Positions 47,150 to 63,994 of a DNA stretch of 64,000 nt are shown here, piece by piece. The DNA is taken from positions 4,712,501-4,776,500 of the forward strand of contig CP126196.1 in the NCBI GenBank assembly GCA_030272155.1, written 5' to 3'. The notes under the pieces were generated by a model that was not told where the DNA came from, ran no database searches, and worked only from the letters and a program-made list of their open reading frames with translations. The stretch is from Tetradesmus obliquus. Its lineage: Eukaryota > Chlorophyta > Chlorophyceae > Sphaeropleales > Scenedesmaceae. The position numbers were made by a program, and so were the translations under genes. Each line of letters opens with the position of its first letter. Within the stretch, counting starts at the first letter, position 1.

Positions 47150-47717
47150 GACCGTCTTCTGTAGCTAATTTACATACGATTTACGTGCTTCGAAAACCGT
47201 CTGGTTGAGGTGCTGATGGAAGCAATCAGTACGAAACGTGTGACATTAGTAGCAAGGCAAGCCCGTGGATCTGTACAAGAAGTCGAGTTCAATGTTTGTT
47301 TTAGAGTGCAGCATCGCGCGTTCATCTAGTCGCCTTGCCACCACTCATCGCAGTCAAAACCCTGGTCAAAGCCAGAGGATCAGACAGACTTGACAGTCAA
47401 GCAGACGATGCGGACTCGTCGCTCAAGATTCCCGCTACAATATACGTCCTTACATCCAGACACGTGCTTGTTACCGAACTGAGTATGATCCAACATCAAC
47501 ATGAAGCTGGCAAGCTGCGTGTGTGCAGACTGGTGCACATCGCGATGTGCATGAATTCTGCAGATATCTGCATCTGCAGAATGTGTGTGCAGGTTGATTT
47601 CGTAACGCACAACCTTCACATATTCTCCCCCTGTGCCTCTTATCTTGACAACGGTCAAAGTATCCCTTGCTAGTGTCAGTAAGCAGTTTGCTGTCTGCTG
47701 CTGGTGTCTGCTGCTGC
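47150..47717. other. Intergenic between two minus-strand genes
   Basis: Under 0.6 kb, holding the DRC5 upstream region and the 3' flank of the glutaredoxin gene. A short imperfect palindrome GCAGATATCTGCATCTGC lies at about 47561-47578; no gene is seen. Confidence 0.5.
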
Positions 47718-49322
47718 TCATGCCAAAGCGCCTGCTGCCTTCAGCATCGGCACCAGCTCGCCCTGCTTGTGCAGCGTCATCACACCCGGCCCATCGTTGC
47801 AGCCGCCCACGTTCTTGCCAGCAATCCAAATGTTTGGCACGCTGGTGCGCTCAGTCATCTGCCAGCATGCAGTAGCAGCAGCAGCAGCAGCAGACAGGCA
47901 GACACCACATGTCAGCAGCGATTGTCGCAGTGCAGTGCACTGCATGACGGTACAGCCGTTTTGTGAGGCATCTGCCACGTCTCTGTGATGCTGCCAAGCA
48001 GACAACCAAAAATGCACCAGCAGAATCCTGCAACTGCATCTATTCTGGCACCTTGTGGCCATTCAGAGGTCCGCTCAGCCTGTGTGCAGCCAAGAAAGCT
48101 ACCTGAACGCTGCACCACACGCGGGCCAAAACATGCACAGCACGCCACAGCCATGCATCCTGTGAGAGAACGCCCCTCCTGCAAGCCGCAGCTGCCAGTC
48201 CTGCAAGCTGCAGCCACCCATTCTGCAAGCTGCAGCCACGCAGGCGGCCTCACCGCAGCCAGCTCTGCCCTGATCTGCTTGCCCTCCTGGCCAAGTGTGT
48301 CCAGCTCAAGTGCAGTGAAGTCCGCGCCCACATCGCTCAGCAGCGCCTTGGCATTCTTGCAGAAAGGACAGCCGCTCCAGCTGAACACCATCACCTGCAG
48401 CAGCGGCAGCGCAGCAGGGACAGCGGTGCAAGCAGCCAACAGGTCATGTGGCTCGGTGGCACCATCGGCTGCATGATTGCCACTAGTTAGAGCAGATAGC
48501 CACAATGCGTCAACCTGTTATTTGCCTGTACTGTTGGGTGGTACTAGTAGCTACCTGCATGTCAAAGCAGCAAGCAGCCTGTGGATATGCATCTGGCAAG
48601 CCTCAACAGCTTCAAATGCTCGCAGGCATGCAGCTAGCACCCATAAGCACTTAGCAGCTAGCTAGCAGGCAATGCTGCTGACTTGGTACATAACAGATGA
48701 TAGCATATGCAGTCGAACGACACGCTTCTTTTGGGGGCAGCAGTTACTGTACAGCAGATACAACATCATATGATGGTATGCTGGTAGCTGTCTGTACACA
48801 AGCACTGAATGTGCTGCTTGTGGTTCCCCGTGTGCACGTGCACCTTGTTGTCCTTGATCAGGCCTTCAATCTTGCCCCTGACTGCCTTCTCATCATAGTC
48901 CCCAGCTGCATCACAGCAACAAAACAGCAACAGCAGCAGCATGCAGCAATACAGTTGTGCATGCAGCCCTTACAGCAAGGTGATGTGCGCTTTTGGAACA
49001 GCAACAGCAGCAGTGGCAGCAGCACTGATGTAAGTATACATGCACGCATCCTATATGCATGCATGTCAGCAGCATTACGACAAGCTATGCCAGTGAATGC
49101 ACCTTGTGCCTTTGCCAGGGCCTTCTTCCCCTCGTTGATAGGGCTGTTCTTCAGGGCAACAGTAAGCCAGTTGATAGCTCCTTCTACTGGGTTGTTCGAG
49201 CCCTGTGCCCTGGCGATCTGCTGTGTCCGTGCCGGCTGCCTGATATTGATACGTGAAACTGATGTAGAATGAGCTGCTGCCTGCCTCTGCACAGGCGCAC
49301 GGGTGGCCCTAGACGCAAGCAT
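47718..49322 (-). CDS. Glutaredoxin with CPFC active site, probably plastid-targeted
   Basis: Four exons join in phase: 49322-49103, 48905-48844, 48394-48254, 47858-47718, about 187 residues. The first 40 residues are Ser/Arg/Ala-rich with no acidic residues, as in a plastid (or mitochondrial) transit peptide. Then come KIEGLIKDNKVMVFSWSGCP and FCKNAKALL, a thioredoxin fold with the redox pair CPFC, the substrate-binding TSVPNIWIAG (cis-Pro before N), and the GGCND glutathione-binding motif. The role is glutathione-dependent reduction of disulfides or deglutathionylation. An extra helical stretch (INWLTVALKNSPINEGKKAL) lies between the transit peptide and the domain. The compartment is inferred. 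Confidence 0.9.
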
Positions 49323-50188
49323 CGTGAAGTCGCTCAGCCACCACTACAGTGAGGTGTTTCAGCAGCGCCTTTAAGTTCTAAAGGTGTATAAGATCAAAGT
49401 GAATGCCTATGTGGAAGCGTGCACACGTATCCGAGCCTGAGTGACACTGTCACACCCGAATCTCCCGCGGTTTGTGTCCCCAGAACTTTGCAGCGTTGCT
49501 TCACAACCGTCGTTGATATTGCGCTGTGTTGTCTTGCTTACAACACACGCTCTGACAGGTAACAGACGCTGACCAGTACCACAGTCAGCCTACGTGCTAG
49601 TGGAGTGGTGTCCAATGTCCCACCTGCCCGCACAGCTCTGCTGTGACGACCTCAAGGCTCGGGCGTTGGTTTGTGGTTGATGAATTTACACTTGAGAGGT
49701 GCTTGCGCACCAAAGCCTTCACACACACTCTCTCAGGCCTCTCCTCTCGCCGCTCTGCAAGCTGAAGTCAGCGTGATATGTTTCAAGCCCAGCTGAAGGC
49801 ACCGCTGTGTAGCAAAAACGCTGCAGCACACTTCAGCTGGCCGTTCACTGCAAAATTGATACGCCTGGTGCAGGCAGTGGCCTGGCCCCAAGCATCATGC
49901 CACGCAAGGACAACAGTCACAAACACATCCCACTCTACACCGCCGCAACCTGGACAGGACACCTATGTACACACCGACTCGCCGCGCCAGCCAGAGCTGC
50001 TGCAGCGCACACCGCCACGCGTTGGTAGCGGCGCCGGCTGCTGCGCCCGCGCTGCGCCTGCTGCCTAAAATACTGAAGAGCCGCCGCCCCGGCGTCGCCC
50101 AGACCTTTGCTCAGAGATACCAAGCCATCAGCGCGTCAGCAATACTCAGCAAGGACAAGTAACAACAGTGTTGTCGCTGGTCAGCTGC
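49323..50188. other. Intergenic between glutaredoxin and GapA
   Basis: About 0.87 kb holding the glutaredoxin promoter side and the 3' flank of GapA. Nothing else is supported. Confidence 0.5.
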
Positions 50189-53500
<3,312 letters not shown>

Positions 53501-56370
53501 TGTGACTGTTGACCTCTTTCCGAGAAAGTGGTGAAGGTGAGGATTCAATCGCTTGCACGGGCACAAGTACTCGCTCGCCACTCCTAAGCCCGTCCTCCCA
53601 AAACCCTCCCGATCAGCTCCATTTGCGACCAGCCATGCATTAATGAATGCTCGATCACTGGCAGGAAACTCTACCAGGGATTGCAGCCTTCAGCACACAC
53701 GAGCTGTGAAACTAGGAGGCAAAAGCAAGCCCGTATCATTGCTGCTGCATGCATGCTGATTATATATCGACATCTGACACATTGCCTCTGGATTGTGTAT
53801 GAATGCCCGATTATTGTTCGCTGTGGCGGAAAACAGATCGAGCAGCTGAGAAAATATCCAAATCTCCTATCAGCGCCCACGTACGTACATTGCATCCTGA
53901 ACCGATTGAACAAGGCATGTTTCGATGAAGATCAACTTTCTAGACGTACGATATGGCGTGCTTTCAGCTTCAGCTGGGATCTTTGACAACAGCAAGCCAA
54001 GAGAGCAGGTGCAAAGGCAGTTGGTGGGGACAGGTGACTTGTACACGACTGGACGACTTTTTGCTGCGTGCCAAGATGCTTATGAAGTATCTAGGGCTTG
54101 CAGCATCCGGCATACCTGCACAAGCGCCAGTGCCACTGACTGCAACAACTCCAGGCTGTAGACTTTGTAGCCTACAGCTCTGAGAGCCTGGCAGCGCACA
54201 TGATGACAAAGCTGCGGCACTGCAACTGCAGCATTTGCACCAGCAGCCGCGCATAACGCAGCAGGCTAAGATGCAGCACAATTTTGTGCGCGTAGCGTTT
54301 GCTTCTGTTACTTCCAAACGTCAACATCAAAAACTGTTGCACCAGCGCAGACACTGCAGCGCAAGAAACGCACATGCTGTGTTGCGCTGTGTCAAGTGCC
54401 ATAGGCGCTGTTGCTCGTGGCACGACAGCACCAACAACAGAGCAGCAGCAGCAGCACCCGCATTGTCCAGCTGTCACTGCAGCCTTTTGCCGTCGGCTGT
54501 TAGCACATGCATGCTGCACTCATAATGACACCACCCCTTGTACAATGCATGTACGTATATGCAACTGCAGCAGCCGCTCAGATACACTTGGGGGCTTGCA
54601 AGCAGCAAAAACGCAGCTCCCCTGACGTTGCACAACAGGCAACAGCTGACAGCTGCACTCTTGCTGCAGCATTTCAAGTGATGCGTCACATGTCCGACAT
54701 CAGCATCACCAAAGCAGCTCTCGCTGCTATGCCTGAGCAGTACTGTGCGCAACAACACGTGGCCTGAACATCACACACACCAGCCACAGCACAAATGACA
54801 CCATCTCTGTGGTGCACTGCTGTGTTCTCAAAATCATCAACGGCAGGCTCTTGCCGCTGCTGGGCAGACTTCAGCACCGCTCCCGGAGATGCGCGGGCAC
54901 GTACGGGCTCACCACAATGTATACGTGGCATGAAAACAGCTGCTACAAACCAGCAGCATCACACTGCCATGGTCGACACCCAGCACACATTCCTGTACGT
55001 GCACACCTGTGGCAGTGCAACAGCTTTGCAGCGCAGCCTCACCGTAGCGCTGATTCTGCTTGACACTGGTGAATTTCAAAGAGAATTTTCGCCGCTACCT
55101 CATGTCAGTGTCAGCGCAAGCCAGTCCTCTGCAGCCACTGCACTGGCAGTGCCGCCACACCTGCAACTCCACTGGAGTGGCACTCTACCTCACAGCTAGT
55201 GGCCATGTGCCTGTCTGGCCCCCAAGCCACCCTGCCACCAACACATGCGGCACACTGCTGCCAGCACTGCTGCGCAGGCACCAGCAATTTCTGCGGCCAC
55301 ACTGCACACTCTGCAGGTAACATCATGACCCGCAGCGGGCGCAACCGCCCCCACCTTACACTACTGCTGCGTATGCATAGGAAGTATTTCTCTGCGGCTC
55401 TTAGCATGCCCGAGCCACGCCTCTGTCACACCCCTCAGGCTCAGGCCGCGCCAGGAGGCGCAGCCACACAACCACACAGAAGCACACCAGCGTGTGCGAA
55501 AACAGTGTGTGCAGGCGCCTCTCTCCTTGCTGTGCCACGTTCCAGTTGCTGTGGCAGCTTGCGCAAATCCCGCTGCTGCATGCACACGAGCAGTCCTATG
55601 CAGCGTGGCAGCTCCAAAGGTGTTGCAGAATGCATACGCATACCTGATCCCGCTTACTACTAGTAGCACTATCTGCGCTGCTGCATGCAACCCACACCTG
55701 CATCCCTGGTCTGCTGTGCAGGGTACACTCGCCACCAGCTGCCATGTACATACGCTGATGATAACGGCGGCAGCACAACAATTTAAGTTCAGCTGGCTGC
55801 GCACACCTTGCTACACGACAAAACTGCTGACACCGCAGCACGTGCACTTTGCTGCGGCACACAACCTGCACCCATGCTTTACCCCCCTGCTGCTAAACCA
55901 TGGTTCTAGATCATGCTCTCTGCCACAATTGGATGAGGTAGACAGAGCTACTGCCTGCTGCTGAGCATGTGCAGTGTGTGCTCAGCATTCTGCTTCAAAC
56001 AAAGCAGTATGCCCACAAGCCAGGCTTTGACATCCTCGGTGCAAAACAAGTTGTAATATATCCCACATCCGACCAAACTATCTACTGTAAAACCTTTTCC
56101 AGACACAGAGTGTGCATGCGATTGCAACCCTAGGATGAAACAAGCCTTGCCATGTCTGATAAGTCTGATACACAAGAGATGAACTGACAGCAGGCGCTGC
56201 AAACGCCGCACTTGCAACGCCGCTGCACAAGCCGTGCTAGCAGCACAGAGCACGGCCGAGCAACACACAACACACAACACACAACCCGCCTACCTAAGCT
56301 CGGGCCACAACACACCCAATTACCGCTGTGTGAGGATAACAGGGCGGCAGAGGAGCTCCCAAGCAATCTG

Positions 56371-56413
<43 letters not shown>

Positions 56414-56728
56414 GTTCAAACACTGCCAATTAGCTGCCTATGCAAGGCAGGATGCGATGCGCTTTGACCACAATCAGCCGCACAGCTGCTCCCAGCCACC
56501 CACACTGACATGTGCAGCCCTGCTGCTGCTTTCAAAGGCGGTGGCCAGCACCAGCAGCATTGGCGCATGCACTCTGCCTGCACTGCGGCTCAAAATCACA
56601 CTACAGCAGAACCGCAGCAGCAGCAGCATTGCATGCTCACATGCCCATGAGCAGGCTGCTGACAAGGCAGTGTAGGCTGGCGAGACTCCTGCCGCTTCAG
56701 CAGCAGCAGCACTCTCACCATTGCATGC
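53501..56728. other. 3.2 kb intergenic region
   Basis: Upstream of GapA and downstream of the SMP-C2 gene, both on the minus strand. No exon-like segment is supported. It holds the GapA promoter side (from 53501) and an (AC)n run at 56372-56411. Confidence 0.5.
56372..56411. repeat. (AC)20 microsatellite
   Basis: Forty bases of uninterrupted AC repeat, the only long dinucleotide run in the window. Confidence 0.98.
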
Positions 56729-57872
56729 TCACATGCCCCAGTGCACCATCGCTGCTGCTGCCAGCCCCAGCAGAGCCAGCGGCAGCTGCCCCGCACCAGC
56801 CGCCGCTGCTGCTGCATTCGCAGCTTCATCCGGCGGCGTTTCTAGCCCCGAGATCCGCCACGCCACCACACTCAGCAGCCCAATCACAACACTCAGCAAG
56901 AAGCACAGCAGCATCAGCCAGGAGCGGTCGTTTCGCTCTACTGTCTTAGCCCATAGGTTCTCCAAATGGTCCTCTTTGGAGCGCCAAGCATCCTCTTTGA
57001 GCTTTGCCACTTCCCGAGCAATCTCCTCCAGCGGCAAATCAGCAGGAATGACAATAGCTTCCACAGGCTGCCTGCTGCCGTCCGCAGCCTCACCAGCAGC
57101 AGCAGCAGCATCACTGCTGCTGTTTGGCTTCGGCAGCCAACCAGTCAGATCCTCCCACCACTGCTTCTGCTGCTGCTGCTGCTCCGGCCCATGCTGCTGC
57201 TGCTGCTGCTGCTGCTGATCTGCAGCCGCAGCCGCCGCCGCATCCTGCTGCTGCTGAGCTACATCCTTGCGGGCCTTAGCGCTGCTTGCATTGTTTGGCA
57301 TGCCAGGCAGTGAGCGCACAAAGTCATTGTCGATTAGCGGCTGCCACCATGCTCGCTGCGCAGAACTCAGCGGCTCCTGTGCATGCAGTGCGGCATCTTC
57401 GGGATGCTCAGCAGCACCATGCGCCGCATCCTGCTGCGCTGCTGCTGCTGCTGCATCGCCGCTGCCTGTCTGTAGATCTAGCTGCTGCATAGGGTTAGCT
57501 TTGGCTCCAGCTGCCTCTGCAGCATCAGCACCCTTCTGGCCAGGCAGCCAGAACACAACAGGCGACCACCAGGGCTTGTCCTGCTGCTGCTGCTGCTGAA
57601 GTGCAGGAGGCTCGCCAGCCTGCACTGCCTTGTCAGCAGTCAGCGCAAGCCCAGCACCATTACTGCTGCTGCTGCTGCTGCTGCCAGGGGTGGTGACCGA
57701 AGACAGCACCTGCTGCCCGTCCATCACACGCACAACTATATCTGGGCTGCCTGGCCGCCGCTGCTGCTGCTGCTGCTGCTGCTGCTGAAGCTGCTGCTGC
57801 AGCTGTTGCTCGCCCCATATGGAGAACTCGCTAGCGTCACCAGGTGCCGGCACATGGTGGGCCGCCTGCTGC

Positions 57873-57905
<33 letters not shown>

Positions 57906-58887
57906 GGCGGCTGATCTAGGTACGACTCCAGCGGCGTGCGCGGTGGCGACTCCTCGCCCCAAATGCTGTAGCTGCTGACGGAGCTGTGCAGACTGCTGCC
58001 GCTGCTGCTGCCGTTGCTGCTGCCGTTTGAGCTGCGACCTGCAGGCGGCCCGCCACCACTACTGCTGCTGATGCTAGTGCTGCTGGTCACCTGCCGCTCC
58101 GCCACAGCAGCACTGCTGCGGCCGACTGCCGGTGGTGCAGGCACATCTGTGGACTCTGTTGCCGTTGCGGTGAGTGAGGCTGCAGCCTCTGCTGCTGCGC
58201 GTATGGCTCCCTGCTGCAGTGCTGCCTCTGCTGGGCTTCCTGCAGTGAGCGCTGCCAGCTCATTTACTGCTGCCTCCATGCGCGCCGACCTGCAGCAGCA
58301 GCAGCAGCAGCAGCGGCAGCAGCAGTAGTAGTGGCAGCGGCAGGGAGAGGTACAGGAAGGGCACAGCAGGTGGGTGGAGCAGTGAAGAAGTGGAGCAGTG
58401 GAGCAGTTGAGCAGCAAAGCACGGCACCACGCACACAGCAGGCAAACATGCAAACTTGTGGCATAGGACATGCACCATGCGCCTAAAATCAAGCCAGCAT
58501 GTCACGAGCATGCAGGTCTGCAGATCATATGCCTAAACAGATACAGCTGAGACCGCAGGGCAGTCCTCGTGCCACCATTGAGGCGTATCAGGTGCAGGTC
58601 ACTCGAAGCCACCGCACACTGTACGGCTGTTACACGCATGTAACGCCGCCGTATCTCAACGTGCAAGCACACAGCACAGCACTCACTTTTCTAGGATGTC
58701 TGCGGCAGCCCGCTGCGCCCGCTCCGCTGCGCCGCTGCCGTCATTGTCATCATCACTGTCATCCCTGCTGCTCAAACTGTCAGCAGGCAGCGTCTGCGTG
58801 GCTTCCATGGGGCTGCTGCTGCTGCTGCGGCCGGCCTCAGCAGGCCGGCTGCTGCCGTTGCCGCCTACTGCAACGCTGCCGTTCCCA

Positions 58888-58918
<31 letters not shown>

Positions 58919-60083
58919 GCTGCAGTGGCTTGGGTGTACCGCTGGTGCTGCGTACCCTGAAAGCCATGCGAGCTTCAAGAGCTTCTATAAGGGCCTCTTC
59001 CCTGCGGCGTGCTGCTGCTGCTGCCTCCGCTGCTGCTGCTGCCACAGCCTCCACATCTTCACCTTGGTCTGCTGCTGCTGACTCAGCATTTGGCACGCCA
59101 GCAGCAGCAGCAGCGCCAGCCGCCGCGGCAGCAGCATTGGCAGCAGCAGCAGCGCCGCGCGGGCCGCCTGCTGTTGCTGCTGACTCAGCAGCAATGGCGG
59201 CTGCTGCAGCTGCTGCTGCTGCACGCGCCTGCTGCTCCTGCCGCTGCTGCGCTGCTGCTGCAGTCTCACCCGGAGGCGGCAGCATCAGCGGCCCATCTTG
59301 CTGCTGCTGCTGCTGCTGCCCAGGTTGCTGCTGCTGCATCTGCTGCCCGCTGACTGCTGCGGCTGTGTTGAGGGCCGCAGTACCAGCGTCCTTTGCTGCT
59401 TGTGCTGCCCGCGCTGCTGCACGTGCTGCTGCTGCTTTAGTCATGGCAATTGCAGAGATGGCTGCTGATGCTGCCACTGCTGCCCTGCTGCTGGCTGCTG
59501 CTGCACTGCGGATGTCTGTGATGGCTTCACTCTGCTGCTGCACTGCGCGGGCATACTCCTGAGCCTCCCGGAAGCCAGAGTCCTGTGGCAGCAGCAGCAG
59601 CAGCAGCAGCAAGCACGGCAACATTCAATCAGAGGCGAGGTCCTGGTCTGAGGATAGGCTGGTTGCAAGCACAGCCGCTGCTTGCTTGGCAACAGAATAA
59701 CAGCCTCATTGAAATACAGTGAACACATGTCAGCCTTGCACACAACCCAACCTGATTGTCCTTAAACACCACATTCAGCAGCAACCGGCCTTGAACATCA
59801 CATTCAGCAGCACACATACAGCAGCTATACAGCCCTGTTTGTACTTCTGTAACAGTCAGCGTTACAAACCTGCTCGTCGTCCTCGAAGGCTTTGAAAGTT
59901 ACGTCCAGCAGCACCATGCCCTGTGCCCCCTGGCCAGGGTTGACAGGCTCCAGCGGCAGCACCAGGCTGGCAGTGCGGCCGTCGAGAGGCAGCTCGCGCA
60001 GCGCCAGGCGCACTTTGCCCACTTTGGGGCGGCCGGTGAGGTGGCTGTCGTTTACGTAGATCTCCAAGACCTGCGGCAGCAAT

Positions 60084-60117
<34 letters not shown>

Positions 60118-61324
60118 GTAGCAGCGGCAGCATGGCGTCAGCAGCAGCGCCAGGCGTTTGTTGTCGTTGTTTTTCCGGGTCTTCCACCAGGAACTGCACC
60201 TCCTGAGTCCACACCGGCGCCACATGCCTGCTGGCGGTGCTGCTGCAGCCGCCAAAAAGCCAACCAACCCTACTCTTCTTGAGTCTCGACCACACCTCTG
60301 GGCATGTATGTATGGACACAAGACCATCTACACAAACCTTCTGAAGTCAAACCTTCAATAGATAGTGAGACCATATGCACCTGCTTGTCAGGGTCCTCCA
60401 CCAGGAACTGCACCTCCTGGTTCCACACCGGCGAGCCATGCCTGCTGGCCGTGCTTGTTTCGCTGTCCCTGCGGCTGGCCACGGCCTGCTCCCTCACACC
60501 AGCCGCCAAACACCCAACCAACCCTGCTCTATATCGTGCTGTCTGGACAAACACCTGGTAAAAATACATAGGCATGAGGCCCTCCTCGACAACCTCTAAA
60601 CGACAAAACATGGACTGCAGGAAACAACGCACCTGCTTGTCTGGGTCCTCCACCAAGAACTGCACCTCCTGGTTCCACACAGGTGAGCCGTGCCTGCTGG
60701 CCGTGCTGGTCTCGCTGTCGCGCCTGCTAGCCACCGCCTGCTCGCCCAGCACCAGCCGCACCCAGGGGTTGCTCTGCCAGGGCAGGCCCCATACGGGCAG
60801 GTCGCGCCCCTCACGCAGCAGCACACTCAACTCGCCCTGCGCAAGTGATCACACAGTGCAGATGGCGGCGGCAAGTCAGGGCATCATAGCTGATCTGGAT
60901 TGGTTGGCGGGAGACAAAAGCATGCTGCAAACACAAGAGAAGCCCAACAGCAACACAAGCAACCCATAACAGCGCTCACCCTGAGCAGGTCGGGAAGCCT
61001 CACCCCCTCCGCCCCAGCAGCGCCTACCAGCATCATCACAAGATGCATTGGATCAAGACATTGCCTGTTGCGATGGATCACAAGCAAAGTATATGAAAGA
61101 CACCCGAGCAGGGCCTCACCCTAAACAGGTCAGGTAGGCTGACTCCGCCCGCAGCGCCCTGCGGCCGCATGGATCATTACAATGCTTAATGCAATACATC
61201 ATAACCAGAACAAAACATTTTGGGCCTCACCCTGAACAGGTCGGGCAGGCTGACTCCGCCCGCAGCGCCCTGCGGCCCCAGCGGCAGCGCAGCCAGCAGC
61301 GCCTGCTCCAGCGAGTCCACCTGG

Positions 61325-61377
<53 letters not shown>

Positions 61378-63568
61378 CAAGACACGCAGCAGCAGGTTAC
61401 AGGTGTTGCCTGGCTATGAGCACCCATAGCCGCAGCATGCTGCGTCAAGGCAGCACGCAGCACTCGCAGCAGCTGCTCCCCACCCCCACCTGCACCTGCA
61501 GCACCGCGCTGGCGACTGCGCGCATATAAGCACATTATGTACTTTGGAGCATTGGTATCGACACAGTGCTATGTGTTATCCCCATCCCGCGCACCTGCAG
61601 CACCGCGCTGGCCACTGCACGCATGATGGTGTTGCTGCCAACAGCTGCCTCCGCAATGCTAGTTGCACGCACTCAAGACAAAAGATACTGCCCCAGCCCC
61701 ATCCAAACCTCATCCCGCGCACCTGCAGCACTGCGCTGGCCACTGCACGCATGATGGTGTCGCGGCCAACAGCTGCCTCCGCAATGCTGGTCACGCTGGG
61801 GGGGACGCTGATCTCAAGCCTCTCGGGGAGCACCATCATGGCTGGCAGATCAACTGTCAGCAGCTGCGTCAGCAGGTTCTGCAAACACAAAGAAAGGACG
61901 GCAGGATGCAGGTAGGCACGGCAGCAGGCACAGCCAGGATCATGGGCAGCACCATCATAGCTGGCTGGTCAATGGTCAGCAGCTGCGTCCGCAGGTTCTG
62001 AATCAAGGAAGCAGCAGCAGGCAGGCACAGCAGCAGCAGGGATCGGGCAGGGCAAAATCCCACATCTGGCCAACCAACCAACCGAGGGCATCACCTGCAG
62101 CACAGAGATGCGCATCAGCCACACACAAACCCTTAGCCGGGAACCCTTGTGATTGAAAGACAACAGTAACATGCAGGCCTTACCTGCAGGACGGGAATGC
62201 GCATAAGCCGCACGCGGTTGTAGGGCGACAGCTGCACCTTGACTGCAGGCGGCCCAACAAAGGCCAGGCTGATGGTGCCCACCCAGGGGCACATCGGCGC
62301 CAGGCGCAGCTTCAGCCACAGCGCGCACTGCACGTCAAGGTCGCTGACGAGGACCGGGATCTTGAAGCGCCAGCGGCCCTTGCCTGCAGCAGCAGCAGCA
62401 GCGGCAGCAGTGGCAGCAGCAGCAGCAGCAGCAGCAGCAGTGTGAGCGCAACGCATGTCCAGGTCGCTGACCAGCACAGGGATCTTGAAGCGCCAGCGGC
62501 CCTTGCCTGCAGCAGCAGCAGCAGCAGATGCATGCATGCTGATAAGAATCTTGAAGAAAACATCGACAAGTCTTGAAGAAAACATAGACAGGGTTTTGCT
62601 GAAACAAGGTGCATGCACATGGCGAGGGGGAGAGAGAGGATCGCGGTACTCAAGTGCGCACAGCTGCACTGCATGCTGTATTGCCCGTGCTACGCTTAAA
62701 CTCACCCAGCTCCAGCATGAGCAGCAGGCGCGCCCCGCCCGTGTAGCGTGCATCCACCACGCCCGTCAGGTCGGAGTCCTTGCGGCTGTTGCGGCGGCGC
62801 ATGTTGGAGAAGGCGGGCGCCTCGTGGTCCAGCGTGAACTCCACAATGCGCAGCCGCAGCAGCCATGACGGCTGGGTGGTGGGCTGCAGGCACAAAAGTA
62901 ACAGATATGTAACATGTTATAACATCCTGACACAAGGCTCAATTTTTGTTGGAGAAGGCAGGTGCCTTGTGGTCCAGCGTGAACTCCACGATGCGCGGCC
63001 GCACGCATGTGGTCTACGCAGGGTCTGATGAGGCTGTCAAAAGCCGAAACTAGTCATCCTTGTTAAGGACTTCACGTTCGTCTAAGGCTCCTTACGTACC
63101 GCTGCCTGGGTCGCTGACAACCACTTGCTTGTTTACAATAGCCAGCTCGGTTGGGTGGTGGGCTGCATGGGGGCAAAAGTAACAGATCTGTAACATGTTA
63201 TAATCACATGAGGCAAGGATATCATGTTGAGGAGAAGGCGGGGGCCTGTCGTCCAGCTTGAGCCCACATTGCGCAGCCGCAGCAGCCACGACGGCTGGGT
63301 GGTGCGCTGCAGGCGCAAGAAATGTGGTGGCCAACATGTTACGAGCAACACGCGCGCAAGCTTGCGACAAGCTGTCAAGCCGCCACGTGCTATTCAAGAG
63401 CGCGTCAGGCACAGGCTGCAGCAGGTACGAGATCCAGCATGACGCTGCTGCTGCTGCTGCTGCTGTTGCTGCTGCTGCACGTCACCCCCCCCCCCCCCCC
63501 CCAACTAAGCAACTCACGTTGAGGAGTGCGTCAAACACAGGCTGCAGCAGGTCGCTGATCCAGGGCTA

Positions 63569-63622
<54 letters not shown>

Positions 63623-63688
63623 AACACTCACATTGATGAGCGCGTCAAACACGGGCTGCAGCAGGTCTATGGTTTCGAGCTACACAGC

Positions 63689-63746
<58 letters not shown>

Positions 63747-63951
63747 GCTGCTGCTGCAACACTCACGTTGATGAGCGCGTCAAACACGGGCTGCAGCAGG
63801 TCTGTGATCCAGGGCTACGCTGCTGCTGCTGCTGCTGCTGCTGCTGCAACACTCACATGGATGAGCGCGTCGAACACGGGCTGCAGCAGGTCTATGGTTT
63901 CGAGCTACACAGCTGCTGCTGCTGCTGCTGCTGCAGCTGCTGCTGCTGCTG

Positions 63952-63994
<43 letters not shown>

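Noticed and set aside
54800..55660. Open frames of 100-150 codons in the 53.5-56.7 kb interval
   Set aside because: They overlap on both strands, show no domain, no splice-linked continuation and no start context; treated as chance frames.
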